Shown: positions 9,442 to 17,426, numbered from the stretch's first letter. The stretch is 34,512 nucleotides of DNA from an uncultured Saprospiraceae bacterium (GCA_937929945.1 CALFUK010000056.1:1-34512), one strand, 5' to 3'. The notes: generated from the sequence alone by a model not told the origin. Translations and numbers: made by a program.

Positions 9442-10103
9442 TTACATCCTGCGTATTCGATGCTTTTGGCACATTATTTAATTTAGATAAATCTCTACTG
9501 GAGGACATCCAGCACCCTAATGTCTCAGAGATATTAGACTATGCCCGCAGTAAACAGCTCGCTTATACCTGGCAGTTCACGCTGATGAATCACTATTTAA
9601 ATTTTGCTGAAATAACTGAACTAGCACTGAGGGATGGATGTAGTAAATACCAAGCACCTAAGTTTTTGGTAGAGCAACTCTCCAAGCTGTATCTCAAGCC
9701 TGAGGTGTATGATGATGTGCTAGAGCTGCTGATGCAGTTGCGGACTCTTGGTACGAAGACTGGCATTCTCTCGAATGGTACCATGAGCATGCTGCAGTCT
9801 GGCATTGAGAATAACGAACTGAGTACTTACATAGATGCGGTCTATTCTGCTGATACTATAAAGCAATTCAAACCTGCTCCAGCTGTATACCAGATGGTGT
9901 GTGATGGGGAGCGATGCCAGCCTGGTGAAATCCTTTTCGTCTCCTCTAATCAATGGGATGTCGCTGGTGCGCACCAGTTTGGTTTTCGCAGTGTGTGGCT
10001 GAATCGGGCTGAAGCTTTTAAAGAGTCCACCATAGATCAGGCGGGGATTACTGAGATCGTGCATGCTAATCAGCTCATAGATCTCATGCAAAACATCGAA
10101 TAG
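9438..10103 (+). CDS. HAD-superfamily hydrolase, haloacid dehalogenase type II-like
   Basis: This 221-residue cytoplasmic HAD hydrolase carries all core motifs: FDAFGTLF with nucleophile Asp8, LSNGT (motif II), the lysine of FKPAPAVYQ (motif III) and VSSNQWDVAGA (motif IV). The FKPxPxVYQ and VSSNxWDxAGA forms are those of the (S)-2-haloacid dehalogenase subfamily, which hydrolyses 2-haloacids to 2-hydroxyacids; many members act instead on phosphates, so the reaction is not certain. The start overlaps the TPR lipoprotein's stop by four bases. A bidirectional terminator follows. Confidence 0.88.
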   Translation: MITSCVFDAFGTLFNLDKSLLEDIQHPNVSEILDYARSKQLAYTWQFTLMNHYLNFAEITELALRDGCSKYQAPKFLVEQLSKLYLKPEVYDDVLELLMQLRTLGTKTGILSNGTMSMLQSGIENNELSTYIDAVYSADTIKQFKPAPAVYQMVCDGERCQPGEILFVSSNQWDVAGAHQFGFRSVWLNRAEAFKESTIDQAGITEIVHANQLIDLMQNIE

Positions 10104-10235
10104 TGATTCGCTGAAAAGGGCAATTAAAACTCCATAGCGGTCAAAATAATTTGGCTATATATCTGGAGAGCCTCTTACTGATTTATGATGTCGGTATAGT
10201 GGGATCTTTATTAAAAATTGATCAAGCTGGCAACA

Positions 10236-10278
10236 AAAAAAAAGCCCAGAATTAGCAAATGCTGACTCTGAGCTTTTT
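10236..10278. terminator. Bidirectional terminator between HAD and FAS1 genes
   Basis: A long hairpin with A-rich left flank and T-rich right flank: AAAAAGC-C-CAGA...AGC pairs with GCT...TCTG-A-GCTTTTT around an AAAT loop, with small mismatches. It lies between the convergent ends of the HAD gene and the minus-strand FAS1 gene and has a U-tract in both directions. Confidence 0.75.
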
Positions 10279-10314
10279 CTATAATACACGAAACAAAAAA
10301 ACTTCTATCGAACT

Positions 10315-11337
10315 TTATAAGGCATCTATGATGGCCTGTGGCAATAAGACTTTATCAATGGTGTGGACGATACCATTAGATGTCAAAATGTCTAAACAGT
10401 CAGCGACCAGACCAGAAGGTGTACCTGATTTATCTTCTAAGGCAAGATTATTCAAATCTACCGTAACGGATTCTCCTTGCAAGGTGGTGAAACTCTGACC
10501 ATTGGATAGATCATTTGAGAAGGCGCATCCATCGACAACGTGATAAAGCAGTACGGTAGAGAGTGCATCTACACCGATACCAGCCACGAGTTCATTCAGA
10601 TCACTGAATCCTAACGCGGTGACTAAGTCAGCGAATGCTTGATTCGTCGGAGCAAAGACCGTGAAGATGGCATCAGGATCTGATAAAGCAGCCGCGATAC
10701 CCGGATCGGCAGCAAGTACCGCAGCGACCAATGATGAAAATTTGTCAGTCGCAATAGCTGCCTCTACGATTGTAGCACTTGGAGGTGTCAGCACCGCATT
10801 GATGACATTCACTTTCAGCTTATAGCCATGATCCCTCTGGCTGAACCTGTAATAAATTCTTGAGTCATTGATGAATAGTCTTCTGCTCTCTTTGGCGATT
10901 TGAGCGATGTTGCCATCGATTTGCTCTACGCAGCCACGTTCGTTATTCTTAACTCGACGATCAGTGACGTGATACAGTAGAATGTTCGTCAATGTTTCTT
11001 TATCAAGCTCTGAACACACATTGTGTCTATTCAAGCCTAATTTTTCAAATGCTGCATCTGAAGGAGCAAAGATCGTTTTGGTCCCAGAGAACAGTGCTGC
11101 ATTAAGTCCAGTGCAATGTAATGCTGCATTCAGAGTCCTGAAAGAGTACCTGCCTCTGGATCTGGTGACAGCTTCATCAGTGGCTAAGTCTTCTTTTTCT
11201 ATAGCCGCCTCGAAGTCAATGCTCGTGGTCTCTTGCATGAGTCCGGTCTCTGATTCTGGCACAGCTTTCTCACAGCCGACCAGCGAGAGAATCAACAGAC
11301 TGCTGATAAATAGAATAAGTTTTTGAAGATTGATAAT
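10315..11337 (-). CDS. FAS1 (fasciclin) two-domain lipoprotein, unusual start
   Basis: Two FAS1 domains: the first, about residues 50-180, is divergent (TIFAPSDAAFEKL, NILLYHVTD); the second, about 185-340, is canonical (TVFAPTNQAFADL, VLLYHVVDG, NGIVHTIDKVLLP). FAS1 proteins are surface adhesion or matrix proteins. The coding frame upstream reads INLQKLILFISSLL then ILSLVGC, a complete lipoprotein signal peptide, but it contains no ATG or GTG. Its only TTG (11295) would leave seven residues before the lipobox Cys. The best start is therefore ATT at 11335-11337; an in-frame stop lies 11 codons upstream of it. Cysteines in both domains (HCTG, NVCSE, RGCVE; DGCAF, ADCLD) are unusual for FAS1 and may form disulfides. 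Divergent from a second FAS1 gene. Confidence 0.85.
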   Translation of the reverse strand: MINLQKLILFISSLLILSLVGCEKAVPESETGLMQETTSIDFEAAIEKEDLATDEAVTRSRGRYSFRTLNAALHCTGLNAALFSGTKTIFAPSDAAFEKLGLNRHNVCSELDKETLTNILLYHVTDRRVKNNERGCVEQIDGNIAQIAKESRRLFINDSRIYYRFSQRDHGYKLKVNVINAVLTPPSATIVEAAIATDKFSSLVAAVLAADPGIAAALSDPDAIFTVFAPTNQAFADLVTALGFSDLNELVAGIGVDALSTVLLYHVVDGCAFSNDLSNGQSFTTLQGESVTVDLNNLALEDKSGTPSGLVADCLDILTSNGIVHTIDKVLLPQAIIDAL

Positions 11338-11470
11338 AGTATGTTTAAGTGGTATTAAAAATTATTAATGACACTCGCTTAATGCTGTAATACTGATGTA
11401 GTTGCCTGTAAATGGAATAAATGTCCAAAACATTTTCTCAGTTGACCTGCGCCGACATATAATTTCATTT

Positions 11471-11491
11471 CGATTAAAAAATTTTTGATCG
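11471..11491. promoter_or_regulatory. AT-rich 21-bp palindrome between divergent FAS1 genes
   Basis: CGATTAAAAA (11471-11480) and TTTTTGATCG (11482-11491) form an inverted repeat around a single central base, with one mismatched pair (T/G). It lies 65 bases before the 11556 start and about 135 bases from the opposite gene, so it could be an operator serving one or both. A TATAATTTC-like -7 box lies just upstream at about 11456-11465. No regulator is adjacent. Confidence 0.45.
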
Positions 11492-11555
11492 AGACAACTT
11501 CTGAGCTTTTCAAGCATTATATCCCATATCAACTAAACATAAAATAATCACACTT

Positions 11556-12515
11556 ATGACAAAGCTTTTAAATCTGAATCAATTACTATTTACCTTGCTT
11601 CTGGGCATGATATTCATGGCCTGTGGCGATGATGATCCTCTATTCACTCCTGGTGGTGAGATGGAGCAAGAAGAAGAAATGACGAATACCATTGTTGACA
11701 TTGCTACAGGCGATGATCAGTTCAGCACCCTGGTTGCTGCACTGCAGAAAGCAGACCTCGTCGATGCCCTTAACGGAGATGCGGTACGCACCGTCTTCGC
11801 TCCTACGAATGATGCATTCGCAGCCCTGCTGTCTGATCTTGGTGCCTCTAGCTTGGATGATGTAGCTACTGAGACGCTGTCGAATATTTTACTATACCAT
11901 GTCGTAGATGGTAAAGTAGAGTCTGGAGATTTAGCTAATGGATACGTCAGCACGCTTGGTAAGGGTGCTGGAGATAATGCACTATCTCTATTAGTAAATA
12001 CTGATGCTGGTGTCACTCTGAATAATGGCCCCAAGGTGACGTCTGCTGATGTCCAAGCGGATAATGGTGTAGTCCATGTGATCGATAAGGTATTACTGCC
12101 ACCGACAGTCGTCGATATCGCAATAGCTAACAGCACATTCTCAAGTCTGGTATCAGCTGTCGTGAGAGCTGAGCTTGCTGAGACACTGCAAGGAGAAGGA
12201 CCTTTCACTGTCTTTGCACCGACTGATGCAGCTTTCACAGGTCTATTAGCAGACTTAGGTGTGGCTTCTATGGAAGACATTCCACTGGAGACTCTCACCA
12301 GTGTATTACTCTATCATGTGGTCAGTGGAAATGTAAGATCATCTGATCTGAGCGATGGAGACGTAGTTACGCTCAATGAGCTCAATAGCATCACGGTCAA
12401 TACAGACGGAGGCGTGAGCCTGAATGGTGATGTAAATGTGATCGCGACAGACGTACAGGGTACGAATGGTGTCGTTCATGCGATTGATAAAGTATTGGTA
12501 CCAGCTAATAACTAA
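11556..12515 (+). CDS. FAS1 (fasciclin) two-domain lipoprotein
   Basis: A 319-residue lipoprotein (lipobox cysteine at residue 23, MAC) with an acidic linker (EQEEEM) and two complete FAS1 domains, about 46-180 and 185-317. Both carry the paired signatures VFAPTNDAF / LLYHVVDG / NGVVHVIDKVLLP and VFAPTDAAF / LLYHVVSG / NGVVHAIDKVLVP. The domains are more like each other than those of the divergent neighbour, pointing to internal duplication. Expected role: adhesion or matrix protein at the cell surface. The ATG follows an A-rich leader (ACATAAAATAATCACACTT), typical of this phylum. A strong terminator follows. Confidence 0.93.
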   Translation: MTKLLNLNQLLFTLLLGMIFMACGDDDPLFTPGGEMEQEEEMTNTIVDIATGDDQFSTLVAALQKADLVDALNGDAVRTVFAPTNDAFAALLSDLGASSLDDVATETLSNILLYHVVDGKVESGDLANGYVSTLGKGAGDNALSLLVNTDAGVTLNNGPKVTSADVQADNGVVHVIDKVLLPPTVVDIAIANSTFSSLVSAVVRAELAETLQGEGPFTVFAPTDAAFTGLLADLGVASMEDIPLETLTSVLLYHVVSGNVRSSDLSDGDVVTLNELNSITVNTDGGVSLNGDVNVIATDVQGTNGVVHAIDKVLVPANN

Positions 12516-12555
12516 TAAAATAAAACTGCTTTCCACGCAGGATAATTTTTCTTAT

Positions 12556-12591
12556 AGACCTTGGCTGATGATTTAGTCAAGGTCTTTTTAT
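12556..12591 (+). terminator. Rho-independent terminator after FAS1 gene
   Basis: AGACCTTG (12556-12563) pairs perfectly with CAAGGTCT (12578-12585) across a 14-base loop, followed by TTTTATT. It sits 40 bases after the FAS1 stop codon. Confidence 0.85.
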
Positions 12592-12775
12592 TGGCAGGAC
12601 ACTTCTTTTTATTGGCTCTAATTTGATTAACACTTCTTTTAAAGGCATATTACGAGGTCAGTATTTTTTTAGAATCAGTTATATTTCACTTTGAGTAGTA
12701 TTAGGGTTCAATATTGAAATGACTAAACTACACTTGATTTTGACCAGCTAATAAAAGTGAGTTGGAAACAAATGA

Positions 12776-13684
12776 TTAGGCTAAACTCTCGTAAAACCCC
12801 AGAACCTGCTCTGCCCAAATCTCTGGTCGATCCAGCTGACAAAAGTGACCTACATTTGGCATCACACTAAGTCTCGCTGACTGACAGACATTACGCTGGA
12901 GATAGTGAGCCATCTCAACCTTAGCCACGGCATCATCTTTACCCCAGCAGAGGTGTATGGGCAGATCGGTATGGGCTAGAGCTGGTAGCCATCGCGATGT
13001 TTCGAAGCGTCTGCGATCCTGAAGATATTTGATCGTCAGATAGGTTTTGCGGTGTCCTCTTTGTAGGCTGTTTGCTTCCCAGAGCAGAGACAAGTCTTCT
13101 TCGCTAAGGTGATCATTACCATGGGCACTTCTGACTTGCTGGCAGAAGATTCGATAGCCCGTGATTCGATTCATGAGAGAGCCAAAGCGCGACAGCAGCA
13201 GTTTCTGCGTGATGCGGAGCTGCGCTAAGTCCAAGACGATACTTCCATTCGTGAAGGTGACACTGAGTAGGCCGTCACTGAGCCAAGCTGGTAATAAGCC
13301 TAACTCTCGCCGGGCCAGTATCTCTGTCGCTACACTGTCACCCATATCATGGGCCAGGAGATGTCCACCTGTGATGCCCCAATGCTGCCATACACTGAGT
13401 GCCGTATCCGCCTGTTCGAAGAGAGAATAGCTGTAATCAATTGGCTTATCACTGTGGCCATAGCCCAACATATCAAATAGGATAATGCGATCAAATCTGG
13501 TACGCAATCGCTGTATGACCTTGTGAAAGGAGTATGAAGATTCTGGAAAACCATGCAGCAGGAGCAAGGTCCGATCCGCGGTAGCCTGATCGCTGCCGAT
13601 CCGCAGGACAAAGACCTGATGCTCCAAAGGGCCAAAGGGCATCGTCTCTCCTGATGTCTTCCAATTCTCTAAGGCAGGTGACAT
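12776..13684 (-). CDS. Alpha/beta hydrolase with Asp nucleophile (MEST/haloalkane dehalogenase-like)
   Basis: This 302-residue cytoplasmic alpha/beta hydrolase has the HGFPESS oxyanion motif (about 44-50). The nucleophile elbow reads AHDMGDS, so the predicted nucleophile is Asp113, as in epoxide hydrolases, haloalkane dehalogenases and the eukaryotic MEST family (HDYGD). The acid is Asp250 or Asp251 in WGKDDAV and the base His280 in NVGHF. Expected chemistry is hydrolysis through an alkyl-enzyme ester; the substrate is unknown. The HDMGDS form resembles MEST more than classic dehalogenases (HDWGG). It begins with ATG and is followed downstream by gene-free sequence; the VOC gene precedes it by 61 bases on the same strand, so the two may be co-transcribed. 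Confidence 0.85.
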   Translation of the reverse strand: MSPALENWKTSGETMPFGPLEHQVFVLRIGSDQATADRTLLLLHGFPESSYSFHKVIQRLRTRFDRIILFDMLGYGHSDKPIDYSYSLFEQADTALSVWQHWGITGGHLLAHDMGDSVATEILARRELGLLPAWLSDGLLSVTFTNGSIVLDLAQLRITQKLLLSRFGSLMNRITGYRIFCQQVRSAHGNDHLSEEDLSLLWEANSLQRGHRKTYLTIKYLQDRRRFETSRWLPALAHTDLPIHLCWGKDDAVAKVEMAHYLQRNVCQSARLSVMPNVGHFCQLDRPEIWAEQVLGFYESLA

Positions 13685-13745
13685 AGCTGTGCATGTATGA
13701 GTGAATGATGTACTGTCACATTAAAGAGTGATATCAAGGCAAAGA

Positions 13746-14129
13746 TTACTGGGGAGGATCTTTATGAATCTGAATGTAGTTGCCCTGCTGATCATCAAAG
13801 ATGGCAGAGGTGCCCCAGTCTGTGGTCTTAGGTGCCTGCTTGAAGCTGACTCCTTTAGCGACTAATGCATCATACTGAGCTTGCACATCCTCCACCTCGA
13901 AGATGATGCAAGGAAGGCCTGCTTTGTAGATCTCGTTTTTAAATGTTCTGACATAGTCATAGCTGACAGGCTCCAGGATGACCGTAGCTGTCTTATCTTC
14001 GGATGCCATCACGATAGCCAGCTGATGATCTGGCATGAAGGTGTGACTTTTGAATCCCAGGACTTCTGTGTAGAATGCATGTGCCGAAATCGGATCTTCG
14101 ACAATGATGCTCGCCATTTTTAGTTTCAT
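13746..14129 (-). CDS. VOC (glyoxalase/bleomycin-resistance-fold) family protein
   Basis: A 127-residue VOC protein: MKLKMASIIVEDPISAHAFYTEVLGF is the first beta-alpha-beta unit (split here at Asp11 and Phe18), and the second half ends DWGTSAIFDDQQGNYIQIHKDP. Members are dioxygenases, lyases or binding proteins; substrate cannot be deduced. I chose the ATG at 14129, which opens right at the fold; a TTG at 14171 would add 14 unconserved residues. It sits 61 bases upstream of the hydrolase gene on the same strand. Confidence 0.85.
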   Translation of the reverse strand: MKLKMASIIVEDPISAHAFYTEVLGFKSHTFMPDHQLAIVMASEDKTATVILEPVSYDYVRTFKNEIYKAGLPCIIFEVEDVQAQYDALVAKGVSFKQAPKTTDWGTSAIFDDQQGNYIQIHKDPPQ

Positions 14130-14162
14130 ATGTTTCAGTTTTGGAAATGAAGGCCTGTCAGT

Positions 14163-14316
14163 AAATAACAAAGTTTAATCATCCACTTGGGTGTCTTAAT
14201 TATTTACCTCATAGACGTTTCAGGTGTTTAAATTTCAAGGCTAAATGCCAATCTTCAAATAACTAAGTTTAATCATTCACTTGGGTGTCTTACTGATCAT
14301 AACGTCATAGACGTTT
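14163..14316. repeat. Imperfect ~60-bp direct repeat upstream of VOC gene
   Basis: Two copies, 14163-14220 and 14257-14316, begin AAATAACnAAGTTTAATCAT, share CACTTGGGTGTCTTA and end CATAGACGTTT. They differ by a few substitutions and small indels and have a period of about 95 bases. They lie in the 527-base gap between the VOC gene and the TetR-like gene. No open frame in this gap looks coding. Confidence 0.8.
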
Positions 14317-14474
14317 TCATTTGGTTCGGCTATAGAGCTGTGCAACTACCAGAGAATATGTCAACCCATTTATCTTGTTACGTGTCACAAAAATCCTTGT
14401 CAGTGACTATATAAATCCAGTCTTGTGGATGCGTGTAGTTAGCTTGCACGGTAGCCACTACCTTTAAACCTGTA

Positions 14475-14501
14475 TGACACATGAGTAAGACTCATACGTC
14501 A
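14475..14501. promoter_or_regulatory. 27-nt hyphenated palindrome upstream of TetR-like gene
   Basis: Left arm TGACacATGAGT (14475-14486) and right arm ACTCATacGTCA (14490-14501) pair around AAG, with only the AC/AC positions unmatched. It lies 156 bases before the TetR-like regulator's start. TetR-type regulators bind palindromes of this size and often control their own gene, so it is a candidate operator; it could equally be a structured 5' leader. A second, wider 9-bp inverted repeat (AACCCATTT at 14363, AAATGGGTT at 14501) flanks it. Confidence 0.45.
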
Positions 14502-14656
14502 AATGGGTTTAAGCTCTCTCGCTCTAAAACTACGGATTAATCCACTGTCCTGATAACATTAGAGTGCGAGAATGGGCATCATTCTTATCCAGAATATCGA
14601 CAGGAGGGTAGAACATAGACGTATCTTTAACGTTGTAATCAAAAAAGATAACAGTC

Positions 14657-15328
14657 GTGCCAAGAGCTAAAAAAAAGACGAAAGAAGATATCATAGAGTT
14701 GTTCATGGAATACGTGAGTGTCCATGGGCTGGATGTGACCATGGAAGACCTGTGTAAGGCTAAAAAGATAAAGGCAGAAGAGTTTATCCTGCACTTGGAC
14801 TCTATTGCAAAAGCTGAAGCAGCAGTTTGGGAGGAACTCATGCTAGCAGCCATCAGGACGGTCAATGCTGATCCACAGTATGCTAGCTTCAGCAAGCGCG
14901 ATCGCCTGCTCTCTCTGTATTACACCTTTTTCGAAAACTGTAGTCTGAATCAGCCCTTCTTAGAGGTCAGCATAGAGCACCATGGCAGGCTGAATATGCT
15001 GCGCGTATTGAAGAAGCTCAAGGTTCATTTTGCGGACTTCATTGAGACCATTCACGAGCAGCCGATCATCCCCATCGGTCAGGCGGATGACAAGATCAAT
15101 CAGGTGACGAATACCGCTGTCTCAGAAGCCTACTACACTCAGCTCTTATTCCTCTTGGACTTCTGGAAGAACGACCAGTCTGCAGATCATGAGAAGACAG
15201 ATGTCGCCATAGAGAAGACGGTGAAAGCCAGTATGGACCTTATCGATTACACCCCAATAAAAAGCGTGATAGATTTTGGCAAGTTCATCTGGAAAGAGCG
15301 ATTCAGCAACATGCAATTCAAAAGATGA
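14657..15328 (+). CDS. TetR-family-like transcriptional regulator
   Basis: This 223-residue all-helical protein has an N-terminal region (about 1-55) matching the TetR helix-turn-helix layout (DIIELFMEYVSVHGLDVTMEDLCKAKKI, here split at residue 20 by my reading) and a larger C-terminal ligand or partner domain. The helix-turn-helix is divergent, so DNA binding is likely but not certain. Start is GTG after an A-rich leader. It lies 89 bases before an ABC1-type kinase, an arrangement I recall as recurring in Bacteroidota. It probably regulates that kinase gene or works with it; a 27-nt palindrome upstream is a candidate operator. Confidence 0.75.
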   Translation: MPRAKKKTKEDIIELFMEYVSVHGLDVTMEDLCKAKKIKAEEFILHLDSIAKAEAAVWEELMLAAIRTVNADPQYASFSKRDRLLSLYYTFFENCSLNQPFLEVSIEHHGRLNMLRVLKKLKVHFADFIETIHEQPIIPIGQADDKINQVTNTAVSEAYYTQLLFLLDFWKNDQSADHEKTDVAIEKTVKASMDLIDYTPIKSVIDFGKFIWKERFSNMQFKR

Positions 15329-15417
15329 AACGTCGATGACGTGGATAAATAAGACATATAAGTGGTTGATTTTGCTCAGTTAATTGTAGCTGTGCATCTT
15401 TTGACGAAAAATAAAAT

Positions 15418-16716
15418 ATGAAGACAAGTGATAAGATTCCTACGGGGAAGCTCAATCGTGCGGGTAAGATACTGAAGACAGGTCTCAAGGTAGGAAAGAA
15501 CTACGCCAGTCACTATGGAGCCAAGCTGCTCCAAGTGGATGTGGATAAGGATGACCTGGATGAGAAGAATGCTGCTGACATCATGCAGAGTCTCTTGGAG
15601 CTAAAGGGTAGTGGTCTGAAGGTAGCTCAGATGCTGAGTATGGAGAAGAGCTTTTTGCCCAAGGCTTATGTTGACCAGTTTTCATTAGCCCAGTTTTCAG
15701 TGCCAGCACTCTCTGCACCACTGGTGAAAAAGACATTCCGCCAATACTTAGGTAAGAATCCAGAAGACCTTTTTGATGAGTTTGATTATGAGGCATCCTT
15801 TGCCGCCAGCATTGGGCAGGTGCACCAGGCCAGCTTGGACGGACGGCGACTGGCAGTGAAGATCCAGTACCCGGGTGTCGCAGAATCCATCAGCTCAGAC
15901 CTGGCTATGCTGAAGCCCATGGCCAGCAAAATACTGAGGTTGGAACTGGATGATGCGGAGAAATATTTTCAAGAAGTAGAGCACAAGCTCTTAGAGGAGA
16001 CGGACTACGAGCTAGAACTGGAGAGCAGCCAGAAGATCACAGCGGCCTGTGCCATTGATGACGCTTATGTATTCCCTGTATATTATCCTGAGCTATCGAG
16101 TAAGCGCATCATCACGATGGACTGGGTGGATGGCATCCACCTGCCAGAATATGCCGCATCCGATATCAGTCAGGAGCAGCGCAATCATATTGGCCAGAAG
16201 ATATGGGATCTATTCATGTACCAGATGCATGAATTAAAATTTGTCCACGCTGATCCTCACCCTGGTAATCTGCTCATCACTCCAGATGATAAAATATGCA
16301 TGTTAGATTTTGGCTGCATGAAAGACATACCAGAAGAATTCTTTGCCCCCTTCTTGGCACTCACAGCACCAGGCTGTCTGGATGATGCGGCAGCTTTTGA
16401 GGCTCATCTTTACGAGCTGGATATGCTGCTGGAAGAAGACGGCCCAGAGGAGAAGGCGTTCTACTATGAGCAATTTCATGAGGTATTATCTCTCTTGCTA
16501 CAGCCTTACCAAAGTGATAGCTGGGACTTTTCTGATAAGTCATTTTTCGATGAAATCTCTCAGACGGGAGAGCGCATCGCAAAGCAGACCTTACTCTCCA
16601 AATACAAAATGAATCGCGGCAGCGAGCACTTTATTTACATTAACCGAACCTTCTTTGGGCTGTACCAATTGATGCACTTACTGGGTGCTGAGATTAATGT
16701 GCATTATCCACGGTAG
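15418..16716 (+). CDS. ABC1/AarF/UbiB-family atypical kinase
   Basis: A 432-residue protein-kinase-like ABC1 domain protein. GSGLKVAQMLSM (about 65-76) is the family's KxGQ-type motif (here KVAQ), ASIGQVHQA the alanine-rich nucleotide loop, Lys148 in VKIQYPGV the ATP lysine, HADPHPGN (277-284) the catalytic loop and DFG at 297-299 the metal site. No membrane segment is evident. Relatives include UbiB and COQ8, which support quinone or lipid metabolism by ATPase rather than protein-kinase activity. Menaquinone is the usual quinone in this phylum, so a direct ubiquinone role is unlikely; the substrate is open. Preceded by the TetR-like gene and followed by REP-like palindromes. Confidence 0.92.
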   Translation: MKTSDKIPTGKLNRAGKILKTGLKVGKNYASHYGAKLLQVDVDKDDLDEKNAADIMQSLLELKGSGLKVAQMLSMEKSFLPKAYVDQFSLAQFSVPALSAPLVKKTFRQYLGKNPEDLFDEFDYEASFAASIGQVHQASLDGRRLAVKIQYPGVAESISSDLAMLKPMASKILRLELDDAEKYFQEVEHKLLEETDYELELESSQKITAACAIDDAYVFPVYYPELSSKRIITMDWVDGIHLPEYAASDISQEQRNHIGQKIWDLFMYQMHELKFVHADPHPGNLLITPDDKICMLDFGCMKDIPEEFFAPFLALTAPGCLDDAAAFEAHLYELDMLLEEDGPEEKAFYYEQFHEVLSLLLQPYQSDSWDFSDKSFFDEISQTGERIAKQTLLSKYKMNRGSEHFIYINRTFFGLYQLMHLLGAEINVHYPR

Positions 16717-16724
16717 TGTGTGAG

Positions 16725-16829
16725 ATCCTGAAAAACCCTGCGTGCCAGACAGATAGGTTCAGGATGGTTAGAAAAAGCGATATCGCTGAAATGTAAAGAG
16801 CGGGAGTCATTCCGAACAGGTTTCGGAAT
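16725..16829. repeat. REP-like intergenic palindrome cluster
   Basis: Three inverted repeats sit in the 247-base gap before DUF3995: ATCCTGA (16725-16731) with TCAGGAT (16759-16765), a perfect 12-bp palindrome AGCGATATCGCT (16776-16787), and ATTCCGA (16809-16815) with TCGGAAT (16823-16829). The ATCCTGA/TCAGGAT and ATTCCGA/TCGGAAT pairs match the style of dispersed palindromic repeats seen between genes in many Bacteroidota genomes. Confidence 0.6.
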
Positions 16830-16963
16830 CTGGCTTGCGCGAGAGGCCTTTGGCTTGCCGTCTCTTTCTTCCATCTGGCTGGTGTATGCATGATCCAACA
16901 CCATGAAGCGGGTGTCTTTTATTTAGAGTAACTTTACCCATGGAATTCTAAAAAACCTCGCTT

Positions 16964-17401
16964 ATGCTTAAGACAATACTGATTGTGATCGTCGTAGCTT
17001 TATTTTTGCTCATCGCCTTATTGCATTTCTACTGGGCTTTGGGCGGTAAGTGGGGTGTAGAGGGAGCCATTCCAGAGCAGTTCAGGACTGCTTATTTCAG
17101 CATAGAGAATCACTTCAAAGTACAGCTGGCGACGATTGTGGTTGCCATGGGTCTTTGCGTTTTTGCTAGTATCATCGGCACACATTATTTGATTGATGCA
17201 GGTAGAGTAGAAGCGGGCTACACCACCTATGTCAGCTGGGGTATAGCGGCTATTTTTCTCATTCGCGCCATTGGTGATTTTAATTATGTGGGCATATTTA
17301 AAAAATATAACGAAGATATTTTTACAAGGAATGACACCCGCATCTATGTTCCCTTATGTCTCTTTATTGGCATTGCTATATTGGTGATTAGCTTTTTGTA
17401 A
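16964..17401 (+). CDS. DUF3995 family membrane protein
   Basis: A 145-residue protein with four predicted transmembrane helices, at about 5-27, 53-77, 88-111 and 126-145. The motif LLHFYWALGGKWG at the end of helix 1 is characteristic of DUF3995, a family of small bacterial membrane proteins of unknown function. A possible -7 box, TAACTTTA, lies about 35 bases upstream. Convergent with the DUF1080 gene, with 25 bases between stops and no terminator I can see. Confidence 0.88.
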   Translation: MLKTILIVIVVALFLLIALLHFYWALGGKWGVEGAIPEQFRTAYFSIENHFKVQLATIVVAMGLCVFASIIGTHYLIDAGRVEAGYTTYVSWGIAAIFLIRAIGDFNYVGIFKKYNEDIFTRNDTRIYVPLCLFIGIAILVISFL

Positions 17402-17426
17402 AAATTATTATTCGATTCACTTCCCG

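Noticed and set aside
14530-14895. 121-codon minus-strand open frame
   Set aside because: It overlaps the start of the TetR-like gene in antisense and has no recognisable motif; it looks like a shadow frame.
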